DNA of 35,793 nt from Pseudomonadota bacterium (GTDB lineage Bacteria > Pseudomonadota > Gammaproteobacteria > JAADHS01): positions 1 to 35,793 of the forward strand of contig JAKACW010000045.1 in NCBI GenBank assembly GCA_021821045.1, given 5' to 3'. The position numbers and the translations under genes are program-made. Shown in pieces: positions 24,549-34,659 of this stretch. The first letter of the stretch is position 1, and each line of letters starts with the position of its first letter. Under the pieces are notes generated by a model that saw only the letters and a program-made list of their open reading frames with translations, searched no databases and was not told the origin of the DNA.

Positions 24549-25115
24549 ATGAACAAAAAGTATTTTTCCCGAAGCGCTTCACGGGCTTGGTTCTTTGGAC
24601 TGTCGTGTTTGGTGGTATCAGCCACAAGTCAGGCACAACTTCCGGCCGACGTTCAAGAAAAGGTCAATGCGTACAAAACTCAACTGCAAAAGTGGGCCTC
24701 ACACCCCGTCATAGTCAATGCAGTGAAGAACGCCAACGCGACAGGCAGCGTGCTGCCTGACATGTCCAACTCACGGTGGCTCGATGTTCCCGAGTCGGAC
24801 CCACGGGTAACACAGCTGTCCAGTAACGATGCAGGCGCATTGATGTCCGAATGGGAAGCCGATCCCAATATAAGCAAGCTCTATCTGCGCGACGCTGAGG
24901 GGAACATGGTAGCGGCCGGCCGGAACAAGCCGCTACTTTGGAACAATAAAACGAAGCCACCGTTCCAGAACGCGATTAAGGGTGAGGGTGTCTGGACGGC
25001 CGACGAGATCAAACCGGACCCGGCGTCCCAAATCCCAGGGGTTCATGTCTCCGCACCCATCATGGATGGAGGTAAAGCTATTGGTGTGCTCCATACGAGC
25101 GTGGTCGCCAAGTAG
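24549..25115 (+). CDS. Secreted single-Cache-like sensor protein next to a chemoreceptor
   Basis: 188 residues from the ATG at 24549, which has an AGGAG site upstream. Residues 1-29 form a signal peptide (basic start, hydrophobic core WFFGLSCLVVSA, likely cut after SQA). The mature part looks like a Cache/PDC ligand-binding domain: long first helix with ASHPVIVNAVKNANA, then SKLYLRDAEGNMVAAG, LLWNNKTKPPFQNAI, GEGVWTADEI, and the final strand GKAIGVLHTSVVAK. No second membrane helix or output domain is present, so it should be free in the periplasm. It lies 45 bases before a methyl-accepting chemotaxis gene and may bind a ligand for it. Composition is less GC-rich than in the flanks, suggesting acquisition. 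Confidence 0.8.
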   Translation: MNKKYFSRSASRAWFFGLSCLVVSATSQAQLPADVQEKVNAYKTQLQKWASHPVIVNAVKNANATGSVLPDMSNSRWLDVPESDPRVTQLSSNDAGALMSEWEADPNISKLYLRDAEGNMVAAGRNKPLLWNNKTKPPFQNAIKGEGVWTADEIKPDPASQIPGVHVSAPIMDGGKAIGVLHTSVVAK

Positions 25116-25160
25116 AGCAGCGTTTCGAACGACAAGCCAATTTCAGCAGAGGACGTTGCC

Positions 25161-26840
25161 ATGGGTTTAAACAAACTCAAGGTCGGCACGCGACTAGGCG
25201 CAGGATTTACTCTCCTAATATCGCTCACATTGGCCATGACTTGGATCGGATACGCCGGATTGTCTACCATGAATACAAGCCTGTTAAGCGTTACCCACGA
25301 CAAGATCCCGAAAATTGCACTGGTGAACGAAATGCGTGATGCAGTGCGGTTTCAGTCCATGGCACTGCGCGACATTGTTTTGCAGCAAGACTTGTCGTTC
25401 AAAAGGACTGAGATCAATCGTATGAAAAACGCCCGCGAAACGTATCAACTTGCTGCAGAGAACCTTATGAAGATTGAGCCAGATCAAGCGGCTTTATTGC
25501 AGCAAATCCGCGAGTTGGAGGAAAGAGTGAAGAACGCAATGATGACAGCTATTGATCTGTCACTCGACGATATGCACGAAAAGGCTGGGGATAGCGTTCG
25601 GGGGGCGGTCCGCGGGCAACAGTCCGATCTGATTGAAAAATTAGATACATTGCTGTCTCACTATGAACGAGAATCCAGGCGCTCGGCCGAACAGGCCGAA
25701 AACGCGTATGATTTTGCATGGCGCGCACTGTTGATAGTGGGACTTGTAGCGGCAGCGCTGGGCGTGTGCATCGCAGTGGTAATTACCTTGAGCATCGTGA
25801 AGCCCCTGCAACGTGCAGTATCCTTCGCCAATGGCATCGCCAGGGGCGACTTGTGTGACCATATCGAAATCAAAGGCGCCGACGAGACCTCCAATTTGCT
25901 CAATGCTCTGAATGAGATGAAAAATAATCTCGCACACATCATTCGAGGAACACAATCAAACGCCGATAGCGTTGCCAAACTGGCCGGTGGCCTGATGCGA
26001 GACACCCACGATGTCGCACAGCGTGCGCAACAACAGTCCGACCGCGTTTCGAATGTCAGCACGGCTGTTGAGCAGGTCAGCGCATCTATTCAAGATATTT
26101 CGCGTGGGGCGACGGGCGTGTTGGAGGCGGCCCACAATACAGATAACATCATCCGCGAGAACCACGCTCTAGCCGACTCTAGTGCCGCCGCATCAGTAAA
26201 AATCTTGACTTTAGTGGAAAGCGCAGTTGAGGCAATTCATAAGCTGAGCGACGAAATCAAATTGATCAACGAAGTCACCGACGTCATCAATTCCATCGCC
26301 GACCAAACAAATTTACTCGCCCTCAATGCCACCATCGAGGCTGCCCGCGCCGGAGAACATGGGCGAGGGTTTTCACTTGTCGCCGATGAAGTACGGGTCC
26401 TCTCCAAGCGCACGGCCGAAAGCACGGCCGATATCGCTAACATGGTCAAAAACATCAAGCTAAAGTCAACGGAAGCGGTCGATCGCATCGTCAGCCTTAA
26501 AACTGTTACGGGAGAGGCCTCCCGTTATTCGAATCTGATTCGCGAATCGTTCAACAAGGTCGTCGATGTGGCCGCCCATGCTACAAAATTGGCCAAACAA
26601 ATTTCAGAAAGCACGCAGGAGCAGACAGTAGCGACCGAAGACACAGCAAACAACATGCACGTCATTAACCAACTCACGCAGGAAAACGCCACGACCGTTG
26701 TGCTGTGCTCGGAACGAGCGGCACAATTGGAAGAGACTGCGTCCAGCCTTCGTCAGCTAGTTAGCCAATTCAAACTAGGTCCGCGCCCAAGCCTCGCATC
26801 CCACGCGAAGACCGCCGAATCTGCGGCAAAGTTGGTCTAA
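25161..26840 (+). CDS. Methyl-accepting chemotaxis protein (four-helix-bundle sensor)
   Basis: 559 residues. Membrane helix 1 at about 12-33; a periplasmic helical bundle of about 150 residues (36-185) of 4HB_MCP type, with [14 protein letters not shown]; helix 2 at about 187-212. A HAMP domain (213-265: [20 protein letters not shown]) leads to the signalling hairpin, whose conserved tip [38 protein letters not shown] is at about 375-412. The C-terminus has no CheR-binding pentapeptide of NWETF type. It transmits ligand signals to CheA. It follows the secreted Cache-like protein, probably in one operon; four-helix receptors can sense via periplasmic binding proteins, which fits that pairing. 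GTGCC-rich flanking style is absent; composition resembles its partner gene. Confidence 0.93.
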   Translation: MGLNKLKVGTRLGAGFTLLISLTLAMTWIGYAGLSTMNTSLLSVTHDKIPKIALVNEMRDAVRFQSMALRDIVLQQDLSFKRTEINRMKNARETYQLAAENLMKIEPDQAALLQQIRELEERVKNAMMTAIDLSLDDMHEKAGDSVRGAVRGQQSDLIEKLDTLLSHYERESRRSAEQAENAYDFAWRALLIVGLVAAALGVCIAVVITLSIVKPLQRAVSFANGIARGDLCDHIEIKGADETSNLLNALNEMKNNLAHIIRGTQSNADSVAKLAGGLMRDTHDVAQRAQQQSDRVSNVSTAVEQVSASIQDISRGATGVLEAAHNTDNIIRENHALADSSAAASVKILTLVESAVEAIHKLSDEIKLINEVTDVINSIADQTNLLALNATIEAARAGEHGRGFSLVADEVRVLSKRTAESTADIANMVKNIKLKSTEAVDRIVSLKTVTGEASRYSNLIRESFNKVVDVAAHATKLAKQISESTQEQTVATEDTANNMHVINQLTQENATTVVLCSERAAQLEETASSLRQLVSQFKLGPRPSLASHAKTAESAAKLV

Positions 26841-26924
26841 AGCCGATTACTTCTCCGTACCCGGATCCATTTTTGAACCGCTCCGGGTTTTTGAGGAGGC
26901 TCCAACCGTTGAGAGAATGGAGCC

Positions 26925-27248
26925 ATGAACAAGACAAACAAGTTTTCACCTGAGGTTCGAGAGCGTGCAGTGCGGATGGTCCAGGAGCACTGGGATGCGT
27001 ACCCCTGCCTGTGGGCTGCGGTTGAATCGATCGCCCCGAAGATCGGCTGTGTGCCGCAGACGCTGCTGGAATGGGTCAAGCGCGCCGAGGTCGATAGCGG
27101 CCAACGCGCTGGGCTGAGCACGGCTGAGCGTGAGCGCATCAAGGAGCTGGAGCGCGAGGTCAAGGAATTACGGCGCACCAACGAGATCCTGCGCACGGCC
27201 AGCGCTCTTTTCGCCCAGGCGGAGTTCGACCGCAAGCTGAAGTCGTAA
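26925..27248 (+). CDS. IS3-family transposase OrfA
   Basis: 107 residues. The N-terminal helix-turn-helix [17 protein letters not shown] and [16 protein letters not shown] binds the element's ends. The C-terminal leucine zipper ([22 protein letters not shown]) mediates multimerisation with Orf[11 protein letters not shown] at the end is the usual site where a programmed frameshift gives OrfAB. The frame is complete, but its partner orfB is truncated, so no transposase can be made from this copy. Confidence 0.93.
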   Translation: MNKTNKFSPEVRERAVRMVQEHWDAYPCLWAAVESIAPKIGCVPQTLLEWVKRAEVDSGQRAGLSTAERERIKELEREVKELRRTNEILRTASALFAQAEFDRKLKS

Positions 27249-27396
27249 ACGCCTACATCGACCAGCACCGGGATGCGTACGGGGTCGAGCCGATTTGCAA
27301 GGTACTGCAGGTTGCCCCGTCAGCCTACCGGCGCCATGCGGCCCGGCGGCGCAATCCCGAGCTGCGCAGCGCGCGGACCCAGCGCGATGAGCGCTT
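27242..27396 (+). pseudogene. IS3-family transposase OrfB, N-terminal fragment
   Basis: Starting inside the end of orfA, the frame reads [20 protein letters not shown], then [17 protein letters not shown] and NPELRSARTQRDERL, the standard start of IS3-family OrfB. The match stops there, before the integrase core with its DDE residues, and the next bases belong to a kinase-like gene. It is a deletion product. Confidence 0.8.
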
Positions 27397-27401
27397 GGCG
27401 T

Positions 27402-28345
27402 TGGGAGATCTACATCGCCATTGTATTCTTCGGGGAGTTTCCCTAGCTCATCGCGGAATATACCGGGTTCCGGCCCGGGTGGGTGCTGCTCGCACTGAAC
27501 GCGCTGGCGCTTGGCACGGTCTTCGGTTTCGTGTTGTGCAATTTCGCGGTCAACCGTGAACTCACTCAGTTTATCCGCCTCGGCGAGATCGGATTCGTGG
27601 CGCTGGTCACTCTCATGAGCGTGGAACTGGGTCGCGAGTTGCGCGCCGGTGGTACTGCGCTCAAGGACTCCGAGGCGCGGTTTCGAACTCTGTTCGATCA
27701 GTCCCAGTTCAGTATTAAGCTGTTTGCGCCGGATGGTCGAACTCTGCGCGTCAATCCTCCATGGGAGATGCTCTGGGGCGTCGATGTTTCGGACCCCGGT
27801 GGGCTATTGCAGGATCGCGTATCCGCGCATTCAGTTATTCCGTCAACGATGACGCCGGGCAAGTCCGCGAGGTGACCTTGATTCACGAGGACATCACTGA
27901 TCGTCGGCGCACCGACAATGCGATCCGAAATATTGCCGCCGGTGTGTCCGCCAAAACGGGGGAAAGCTTTTTTTGTGATCTTGTAATCTATCTCGCGCGG
28001 GTGTTTGGCGCCGACTACGCGTTTGTCGGCGTTCTTGACGAGAAGCAGGCTGACTCCATCAGAACCCAGGCTGTATGTGCGCACGGTAGGATTGTCTCCA
28101 ATATCACGTACTGCTTGAGGGGAGCACCCTGAGCAAATGTCATGGGCCCGTTGACCTGCGCCTTCCCCCACGGCGACTGGGCGTATTTCCCGGGGGACAA
28201 TCTTTTCGAGCCGTTTCAGCGCCTTCATTCGGATGGCGCGCTTCCGGGAACGGGCATTGGTTTGAGCATCGTTCAACGTACTATTGATCGCCACGGCGGA
28301 CGCGCTTGGGTAAAAGCCGCGGAGTGCAAAGGAGCGTCGTTTTGA
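27402..28345 (+). pseudogene. PAS-GAF histidine kinase remnant with stops and internal deletions
   Basis: Pieces appear in natural order. First come membrane helices (WEIYIAIVFFGEFP, a TAG at 27444-27446, then GWVLLALNALALGTVFGF) and a PAS start (SEARFRTLFDQSQFSIKLF). After a frame change around 27800 follow the PAS end (REVTLIHEDITDRRR) and a GAF domain (GESFFCDLVIYLARVFGADYAFVGVL). In the GAF motif normally reading GTPCANV, the sequence is GAP-stop-ANV, a nonsense change of cysteine to TGA at 28130-28132. The frame then goes from FPGDNL straight into the end of a kinase ATPase domain (FEPFQRLHSDG, GTGIGLSIVQRTIDRHGG). The H-box and most of the ATP-binding domain are lost by deletion. Confidence 0.8.
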
Positions 28346-28660
28346 TTTGTATGTCTTCCTTCCCAGGACCGCCGGGTCGACGCGCGATGCGGAGTCTCGC
28401 GCCAGTGGAGCGTTAAAATCGGCACGGACATGCCCATTTCGTGGTGCGCAGGCGCGGTTGGGCGATTGCCGACTAGGTGGAATTGAGTCCGTAGTTCTCG
28501 AAGAATGAAAGGTTGACGTACTGCAGCCAAAGGTGGGGGACGGAGTGCCCTTGACATCGCGTTCAGCGGTGCTCGGAAGCGTAGAGGAGCACGTTCTGGT
28601 AAACGTGCAAAACGAACGTTGGGCGACGGTCAACGTAGGCAACGCCTTGAGCGCTTCGTA
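28346..28660. other. Stretch without a recognisable gene
   Basis: Between the kinase remnant and the LysR remnant I find no homology I can name. A plus-strand frame over about 28515-28700 reads smoothly (for example VLGSVEEHVLVNVQNERWA) but has no start site or known motif. It may be another scrap of a lost gene. Confidence 0.4.
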
Positions 28661-29325
28661 TCAAACCGATTTCCCAATCCTCTTGGCCAAAAGTTCGGTG
28701 AATACTTGAGACTTAAGTGGGGTGTATTCTCGCAAAGAGTGCACGGGCCAGTTTGCGCTCTCATAATCTCTTGCCGTGCCATCATATTTGTCGAGAAAGC
28801 GAATCAATGAACCCGCTGCGATATCCTGATCGACCCACCAATCGGGAAGCAATGCGTTCCCCACGCTGGAAAGCGCGCACCGTCTGATCGCGTCTGAATT
28901 CGTGACTGCGACTAAGCAGTTTCCGCGAATGCGAATGCTCATCGTGGTTCCGCCACGTTCCCTAAACCACCAGTTGCCACTATCTCCTTTTCTTGGAAAT
29001 AGCAGGTAGTTGTGTTTGCTGATCTGCTGAGGTGTAACCGGCTCGCCATGCCGTCGTGGGTACGCCGGGCTCGCGCAAATGCGGATTTATAACGTCCTGG
29101 TTCGTCGGGCGACGTAAGATGAAGGCTGTAGCGATCCGAGCCTGACCGCAACGTCGATCCGGTTGTCGATTAGATTTAGATAGGCGTCGGTCGGCGGCAA
29201 TTCGGTGGAGACGGACGGGTATCGTCGCGTGAGTTCCGGCAACAGCGGAACGATGTACATTTGGCCAAGTACGACTGCTCCGGTGACACGTAGCGCTCCC
29301 CGGGGTTCTTCCGTGAATCCGCCGC
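28661..29325 (-). pseudogene. LysR-family regulator remnant (effector-binding domain, in-frame stop)
   Basis: On the minus strand the frame from about 29325 reads EEPRGALRVTGAVVLGQ, IVPLLPELTRRYPSV and LIDNRIDVAVRLG, the first half of a LysR effector-binding domain. A TAA at 29089-29087 interrupts it; the same frame goes on with ICASPAYPRRHGEPV, KHNYLLFPR, LVAVTNSDAIRR, LLPDWWVDQDIAAGSLIRFL and a normal end LLAKRIGKSV. So one nonsense codon breaks an otherwise aligned domain. The N-terminal helix-turn-helix is missing: upstream of about 29325 the homology switches to a gene on the other strand. Confidence 0.82.
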
Positions 29326-29560
29326 TGCAGTTCGAGGTGCCCAGTGACGAGGGCAACAGGGTGGCGCGCAGATTCACCACCGCTGTTAAGAATCGCGACG
29401 CACCCGTCCAGGCCATGAAAGAGTTAGGGTATGACTTCTTCGGCTTCGATGGTGATGATTCGGCGGAGTTCCCTATACCGGCGACGTTTGTGATTTCCCA
29501 CGGTGGCCTTGAACCGGTCCGATTCGAACACGTTCTATACACCCGGCGAAACTGGCTGCA
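29318..29560 (+). pseudogene. Peroxiredoxin-like (AhpC/TSA) fragment
   Basis: The plus-strand frame reads LQFEVPSDEGNRVARRF, then GYDFFGFDGDDSAEFPIPATFVISHGG and VRFEHVLYTRR. This is the pattern of the C-terminal half of a thioredoxin-fold peroxiredoxin-like protein (SDPGNxVAR, FNGDDSxELPxPATFVID, VRFxHVDPDYTRR). The N-terminal half with its catalytic cysteine is absent, and the fragment starts where the LysR homology stops, so the two truncated genes abut. Homology fades near 29560, where another frame takes over. Confidence 0.6.
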
Positions 29561-29823
29561 TGGTTTATCCAGCGGCATGCAGATGGGATGATTCACCACC
29601 ACACGATAGCAGTCAGGACACGCGCAAGGTCGCGACTGTTCTGGCCAAATTTTTCGGCGGAACGATTACTGGTTCTGGGCCTTATGAGAATTCGTACATC
29701 GTCTGGTTGAGCGACGAACACGGCGGGGCGATAGAACTTTATCCGTGCGGTACGGAGATGATTCCGGATCGCGACCAAGGACAGGAAGTTTCTATCCACA
29801 ATCCCGGGCACTCGAACTATTGA
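29503..29823 (+). CDS. Small hypothetical protein, weakly VOC/glyoxalase-like, possibly a fragment
   Basis: 106 residues. The N-terminal 15 residues overlap the peroxiredoxin fragment in another frame and are probably not genuine. The rest (DSSQDTRKVATVLAKFFGG, ENSYIVWLSDEHGGAIELYP) resembles part of a VOC-fold domain with a final strand carrying the usual IELYP-like metal-binding glutamate. The assignment is weak, no proper start site is visible, and the protein is shorter than a complete domain pair. It may be another fragment in this decayed zone. Confidence 0.42.
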   Translation: MALNRSDSNTFYTPGETGCMVYPAACRWDDSPPHDSSQDTRKVATVLAKFFGGTITGSGPYENSYIVWLSDEHGGAIELYPCGTEMIPDRDQGQEVSIHNPGHSNY

Positions 29824-29854
29824 GCGCGGCGCCGAAGAATCTTTGACGCCGCGC
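29824..29854. terminator. GC-rich inverted repeat between the decayed zone and cusF
   Basis: GCGCGGCG (29824-29831) and CGCCGCGC (29847-29854) form a perfect 8-bp stem with a 15-base loop, 20 bases beyond the cusF stop on the minus strand and just after the VOC-like stop on the plus strand. No T-run follows on either strand, so it is not a classic rho-independent terminator, but the position suits mRNA 3'-end formation or stabilisation for convergent transcripts. Confidence 0.5.
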
Positions 29855-29873
29855 CCAGTGCCGACATCCCCCT

Positions 29874-30245
29874 TTACTTCATCGCCGTCACGCGGGTGAC
29901 TGTCGCACCCCTGCCGTGGGTCACGAATTCAAACTCTACCTGCTGCCCAACTTGAACACCGCTGCCCAGCTCAGCGGAGATCGTGAAAGGCATCTGCATC
30001 GCAGGCCACTTGGCGGAAGCGACCGGACCATGGGCAATGGTGATGGTGCCTTTGGCAGGGTCGATGGCCTTCACGGTGCCGGTTGCCTTGTGGGTGGGGG
30101 CGGACTGTCCCATGGCTGAGTGATCACTCATATCCATGCCTTTCATGCCGTCGCCGTGATCTTTCATGCCGCTCATGTCATCAGCCCCTGCCGGGGCACT
30201 CGATAACAGTGCAGTCAACAGTGCAATTGACGTCAGTCTTTTCAT
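29874..30245 (-). CDS. cusF: CusF-like periplasmic Cu(I)/Ag(I) chaperone
   Basis: 123 residues. Signal peptide at 1-20 ([20 protein letters not shown]). A methionine- and histidine-rich stretch at 24-45 ([20 protein letters not shown]) may bind extra metal. The CusF fold follows, with all ligands in register: H72, W80, M83 and M85 in [15 protein letters not shown], spacing 8-3-2 as in E. coli H36-W44-M47-M49. It hands copper or silver to the CusB/CusA pump. The ATG overlaps the cusA stop by four bases and has an AAAGGAG site inside cusA. E. coli has cusF between cusC and cusB; here it is last in the operon. Confidence 0.93.
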   Translation of the reverse strand: MKRLTSIALLTALLSSAPAGADDMSGMKDHGDGMKGMDMSDHSAMGQSAPTHKATGTVKAIDPAKGTITIAHGPVASAKWPAMQMPFTISAELGSGVQVGQQVEFEFVTHGRGATVTRVTAMK

Positions 30246-33200
30246 AGTACTTGCTCCTTTCGCATTGAATGGCTGAAGAGAAGTTTCCGGCAACGCATCA
30301 GCCGGTACGCTGCAGGAATCACGAACAGTGACAACAGCGGCGCGGTCACCATGCCGCCCACCATGGGCGCGGCGATGCGGCTCATGACCTCGCTGCCCGT
30401 GCCGCCGCCCCAGAAAATAGGCAACAAACCGGCGATGATCACGGCCACGGTCATGGCCTTTGGCCGCACCCGCAGCACGGCGCCTTCGCGGATCGCCTCC
30501 AACAGTGCCGCCTCGCTGGCATCACCGCCCGCCGCGCGCCGCTGCCAGGCTTGTTTCAGATAAATCAGCATGATCACACCGAACTCGGCGGCGACACCGG
30601 CAAGCGCGATGAAACCCACGCCTGTCGCAATGGAAAAATCGAAGTCCATCCAATAGAGCAACCAAATGCCGCCGGTGAGTGCAAAGGGCAGCGTAGCCAT
30701 GATGAGCAGGGCTTCGTCGACGCGGGTGAAGGTGAGATAGAGCAACACGAAAATGATCAGCAAGGTGGCCGGCACGATCAAGGTGAGCCGGGCGCGGGCG
30801 CGCTCCATGAATTCGAATTGGCCGGAGTAAGCGAGACTCATCCCCGCTTCGAGTTTGAGGTCACGCGCCACGGCGGCGCGCAAATCCGCGACCGTGGACG
30901 CAAGATCCCGTCCTCGCACGTCCACATACACCCAACCGCTCGGGCGCGCATTCTCGCTCTTGATCATGGGCGGACCCTCCGTGACGTTCACCCGCGCCAC
31001 CGTGCCCAAGGTAATCTGGCTTCCTGCTGGAGTGACAATGGGCAATTGCGTCAGGCGCTCCACGGTATTCCGCCATTCGCGCGGATAACGCACGTTGATG
31101 GGATAGCGCGCCAGACCTTCGACCGTCTCGCTGACGTTGTCGCCGCCAATGAGGCCGGCGATCACCGCTTGCAAGTCGGCAATGTTGAGCCCGTAGCGCG
31201 CCGCGGCCACACGATCGATGTCGATATCGACGTAACGCCCGCCGCCGAGCCGTTCGGCCAAGGCTGACGACACACCGGGCACACCTTTCGCGATGCGCTC
31301 GATGGCCTGGGTGGCGCGATCGATCTCAGCAAGATCACTGCCGGAAACCTTCACGCCGATCGGACTTTTGATGCCGGTGGCCAGCATGTCGATGCGATTG
31401 CGAATCGGTGGAATCCACACATTGGCGAGGCCTGGCACTTGCACGATGCGGTCCAACTCCTCCACCAGGCGCTCGGGCGTCATACCAAGGCGCCATTGAT
31501 CGCGCGGCTTGAACTGGATGGTGGTCTCGAACATCTCCAGCGGCGCGGGATCCGTGGCTGTCTCGGCGCGGCCGGCTTTGCCGAACACGGTGGCAACCTC
31601 CGGCACGGTTTTGATCAAGCGGTCGGTTTGCTGCAACAGTTCACTGGCCTTTTGCGCGGACAGTCCCGGCAACGCACTCGGCATGTAAAGCAGATCGCCT
31701 TCGTCGAGCGGCGGCAGGAACTCGCCCCCCAATTGACTCAGCGGCCACAGCGAAGTGAGAAACACACCAACAGCACCCGCAAGCGTCAGCTTTGGCCAGC
31801 GCAGCACCCCTTCCAACAGGGGTCGATACGCGCGAATCAAGCCACGATTGAGCGGATTGCGCGCTTCTTCGGGCAGTTTGCCGCGTATCCAATATCCCAT
31901 CAGCACGGGAATCAAGGTGACGGACAGGGCGGCCGCCGCCGCCATGGCGTAAGTTTTGGTAAAGGCCAGCGGACCGAACAGCCGTCCTTCCTGAGCTTGT
32001 AACGTAAACACAGGCATGAAAGACAGGGTAATGATCAACAATGAAAAGAACAGCGCCGGACCGACCTCGGTGGCGGCTTCCCGCATCACCTTCCAGTGTT
32101 CTTCTCCCGCGAGCACGGCACCGGGATGGGCGTGCTGCCAAGCTTCGACTTTCTTGTGGGCGTTTTCGATCATGACGATCGCGGCATCGATCATGGCGCC
32201 AACGGCGATGGCGATGCCGCCCAAGGACATGATGTTGGCGTTGATGCCTTGATAGCGCATCACAATGAATGCGATCAGCACGCCCAGTGGCAGTGAGACG
32301 ATCGCCACTAGCGATGAGCGCAGGTGCCACAGAAACACGGCGCACACCAATGCCACGACGATGAACTCTTCCAGCAACTTGTCCGTGAGATTCGCCACGG
32401 CCCGGTCGATGAGTTTGCTGCGATCATAGGTCGTGACGATTTCCACACCCGCGGGCAGACTGGTCTTGAGTTCCTCGAGCTTGACATGGAGGGCTGCCAA
32501 CGTTTCCCGCGCGTTCTTGCCCGAACGCAGGATCACCACGCCGCCGACGACTTCGCCTTCGCCATTGAGTTCCACCACGCCGCGCCGCATGGCGGGACCG
32601 CGCTGGATGTGGGCGACATCGCCAAGGGTCACCGGCACACGGCCGGCGAGTCGCAGCGGAATTGCGCGCAAATCCTGGATCGTTTCGAGATAACCCGTGG
32701 CGCGCACCATCAACTCCGCTTCACCTTGTTCCAGCACGGCGCCACCGCTTTCCTGATTGGCCGCTTGAATTGCCGCGCGCACCTCACCATACGTGATGCC
32801 GAGATTGGCGAGCTTCACCGGATCGAGCACCACTTGATATTGCCGGACCATGCCGCCGACGGTGGCCACTTCCGCCACGTTCGGCAGCGTTTTCAACTCG
32901 AACTTGAGAAACCAATCCTGCAGCGCGCGCAGTTGGGACAAATCGTGCTGACCGGTCCTGTCGATCAGCGCGTACTCGTAAATCCAACCCACGCCGGTCG
33001 CGTCCGGCCCGAGCGCAGCCCGGGCGCTCGCCGGTAGACTGCTTTGCGCTTGGTTGAGATATTCCAAAACGCGCGAGCGCGCCCAGTACAGATCGGTGCC
33101 CTCCTCGAACAATACGTAGACGAAGCTGTCGCCGAAAAAGGAAAAACCTCGCACCGTTTTTGCGCCCGGCACCGAGAGCATGGTGGTGGTGAGCGGATAA

Positions 33201-33397
33201 GTCACTTGATTCTCGACGATGCGCGGCGCTTGGCCGGGATAGCTGGTGCGGATGATGACTTGCACATCGGAGAGATCGGGCAACGCATCGATGGGCGTGG
33301 TCCTCACTGACCATAAGCCCCACGCCGTGATGAACAGCGTCGCCAGTAGCACTAGCAAACGGTTGGCAATCGACCAGCGGATGAGGGTGGCAATCAT
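30242..33397 (-). CDS. cusA: CusA-family heavy-metal RND efflux pump, Cu(I)/Ag(I) type
   Basis: 1051 residues, full length for an HME-RND inner-membrane pump with twelve membrane helices. The three methionines that hold the metal in CusA (573, 623, 672 in E. coli) are matched by M572 ([10 protein letters not shown]), M622 (PLEMFETT) and M671 (RIDMLATG). The proton-relay aspartate is D404 in [21 protein letters not shown]-terminus [21 protein letters not shown] is typical. The gene overlaps cusB and cusF by four bases each. It expels copper or silver ions from periplasm and cytoplasm through CusC. The methionine set argues against the zinc/cobalt CzcA subtype. Confidence 0.97.
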   Translation of the reverse strand: MIATLIRWSIANRLLVLLATLFITAWGLWSVRTTPIDALPDLSDVQVIIRTSYPGQAPRIVENQVTYPLTTTMLSVPGAKTVRGFSFFGDSFVYVLFEEGTDLYWARSRVLEYLNQAQSSLPASARAALGPDATGVGWIYEYALIDRTGQHDLSQLRALQDWFLKFELKTLPNVAEVATVGGMVRQYQVVLDPVKLANLGITYGEVRAAIQAANQESGGAVLEQGEAELMVRATGYLETIQDLRAIPLRLAGRVPVTLGDVAHIQRGPAMRRGVVELNGEGEVVGGVVILRSGKNARETLAALHVKLEELKTSLPAGVEIVTTYDRSKLIDRAVANLTDKLLEEFIVVALVCAVFLWHLRSSLVAIVSLPLGVLIAFIVMRYQGINANIMSLGGIAIAVGAMIDAAIVMIENAHKKVEAWQHAHPGAVLAGEEHWKVMREAATEVGPALFFSLLIITLSFMPVFTLQAQEGRLFGPLAFTKTYAMAAAAALSVTLIPVLMGYWIRGKLPEEARNPLNRGLIRAYRPLLEGVLRWPKLTLAGAVGVFLTSLWPLSQLGGEFLPPLDEGDLLYMPSALPGLSAQKASELLQQTDRLIKTVPEVATVFGKAGRAETATDPAPLEMFETTIQFKPRDQWRLGMTPERLVEELDRIVQVPGLANVWIPPIRNRIDMLATGIKSPIGVKVSGSDLAEIDRATQAIERIAKGVPGVSSALAERLGGGRYVDIDIDRVAAARYGLNIADLQAVIAGLIGGDNVSETVEGLARYPINVRYPREWRNTVERLTQLPIVTPAGSQITLGTVARVNVTEGPPMIKSENARPSGWVYVDVRGRDLASTVADLRAAVARDLKLEAGMSLAYSGQFEFMERARARLTLIVPATLLIIFVLLYLTFTRVDEALLIMATLPFALTGGIWLLYWMDFDFSIATGVGFIALAGVAAEFGVIMLIYLKQAWQRRAAGGDASEAALLEAIREGAVLRVRPKAMTVAVIIAGLLPIFWGGGTGSEVMSRIAAPMVGGMVTAPLLSLFVIPAAYRLMRCRKLLFSHSMRKEQVL

Positions 33398-34659
33398 CGT
33401 CCGCCCTCCGCTGCGGGCGCATCAGCCGAGCGCGCTTCGATACCCCGCAGACTCGCCTCGGAATCGATGAGGAATTGGCCGCTGGCGACCACTTTGTTCC
33501 CTTCGCTCAAACCGGCAGTGATCACCGTCTGCTCGCCCACCTCTTGCCCCAGCGTCACCGCAACCGGCGTAAAGCGTCCGGCTTCGTCTGCCACCATGAC
33601 CAGCGCACGCTTGCCGGTGCGAATCACCGCTTCGGTGGGCACCGCCAATGCAGATTCCTCGGCCGCACTGAGCAGCGTGACCTGCGCGGAAAGTCCCGGC
33701 CTCAATTTTCCATCGGGATTAGGGAGTTCTATGCGCACCCGCAAGGTGCGGGTCGTTTCATCGAGAGCCGGCAGGATCGCCGTTACACGTCCCTCGCGCG
33801 GTTGTCCGGGAAAACCGGCGAGAGTTACCTGCGCCGACGTGTCTTGCCGAATTGCGCTTGCGAATGCTTCCGGCACCGCCGCTTCGAGCCAAACGGTTTT
33901 CAATCCGTTGATGCGCGCCACGCTCTGGCCTGCCGTGACGGTCATGCCTATGCGCATGTCGAAGGACTGCACGGCGCCTGCAATCGGCGCTGTGACGGTG
34001 AAGCGCGAGCGCGGTGTGCCACTTCGCTCGACATCGCGGATCAACGCCTCGGGCATGCCCAGCAGCCGCAGCCGATCGCGCGCCACGGCCAACAAGGTGT
34101 CATCGCCGGCGCCCCGCTGCAGCGCCAAGAATTCGTGCTGAGCGAGCGCCCACTCCGGCACCAGCAACTCCACCAGCGGCTGCCCCGCTTCGATCACATC
34201 GCCCGCCGCCAGCGGCCAAACCCGTTCCACGAGACCTCCGCTGCGCGTCTGCACCTCGGCCCGGTCACGCTCGTTGAAACCGATCACCCCCGTAGCGTCG
34301 ATCTGCAGCGCGAGCGGAATACGCGTCACGTTCGCAAGTCGTACACCGAGGTTTTGCGTGACAGCCGGATCGATGCGCAGTGCGGTGGATGTATTGCCGT
34401 CTTCTGCATACTTGGGCAACAATTCCATGTCCATGAACGGGGATTTTCCGGGCTTGTCGAAGTGCTGCTGCGGATACATGGGATCGTACCAATAGAGCAC
34501 CTGCTTTTCGGATTGCGGCGCGCTTTCCACGCCATCGGCCTTGGCCATCGCTTCCGGCGCACCGGCGTGTCTTGCCCACCACCCGCCGCTCGCCGCACCG
34601 AGCACCAGCAGCACGGCACCCAAAACGACATCTTTTACCCTGCGCAGTGGACGGTTCAT
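33394..34659 (-). CDS. cusB: CusB-family membrane fusion protein with N-terminal heavy-metal-binding motif
   Basis: 421 residues. One N-terminal membrane helix (11-29) anchors it. The heavy-metal-binding module at about 56-84 contains [19 protein letters not shown] and MDMELLPKY, including the methionines that take metal from CusF in E. coli. Then come the barrel-sandwich (lipoyl) halves ([39 protein letters not shown]), a helical hairpin with [10 protein letters not shown], and beta-barrel parts to the C-terminus ([20 protein letters not shown]). It links the CusA pump to the outer-membrane channel. It starts with ATG overlapping the cusC stop. Confidence 0.95.
   Translation of the reverse strand: MNRPLRRVKDVVLGAVLLVLGAASGGWWARHAGAPEAMAKADGVESAPQSEKQVLYWYDPMYPQQHFDKPGKSPFMDMELLPKYAEDGNTSTALRIDPAVTQNLGVRLANVTRIPLALQIDATGVIGFNERDRAEVQTRSGGLVERVWPLAAGDVIEAGQPLVELLVPEWALAQHEFLALQRGAGDDTLLAVARDRLRLLGMPEALIRDVERSGTPRSRFTVTAPIAGAVQSFDMRIGMTVTAGQSVARINGLKTVWLEAAVPEAFASAIRQDTSAQVTLAGFPGQPREGRVTAILPALDETTRTLRVRIELPNPDGKLRPGLSAQVTLLSAAEESALAVPTEAVIRTGKRALVMVADEAGRFTPVAVTLGQEVGEQTVITAGLSEGNKVVASGQFLIDSEASLRGIEARSADAPAAEGGR

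Larger units (their letters stand above)
26874..27396 (+). mobile_element. IS3-family insertion sequence remnant (left end only)
   Basis: The left terminal inverted repeat starts near 26874 (TGAACCGCTCCGGGTTTTTG), close to the ends known from IS3-family elements of the IS51-like group. An intact orfA and the first 50 or so codons of orfB follow. The orfB homology stops at about 27396, where a kinase pseudogene begins. No right inverted repeat is seen, so the element has lost most of orfB by deletion and cannot move by itself. Confidence 0.85.

Noticed and set aside
24474-24602. 13-base direct repeat GTTCTTTGGACTG at 24474-24486 and 24590-24602
   Set aside because: The second copy lies inside the Cache gene's signal peptide and there is no inserted element between the copies; it may be chance or a small local duplication.
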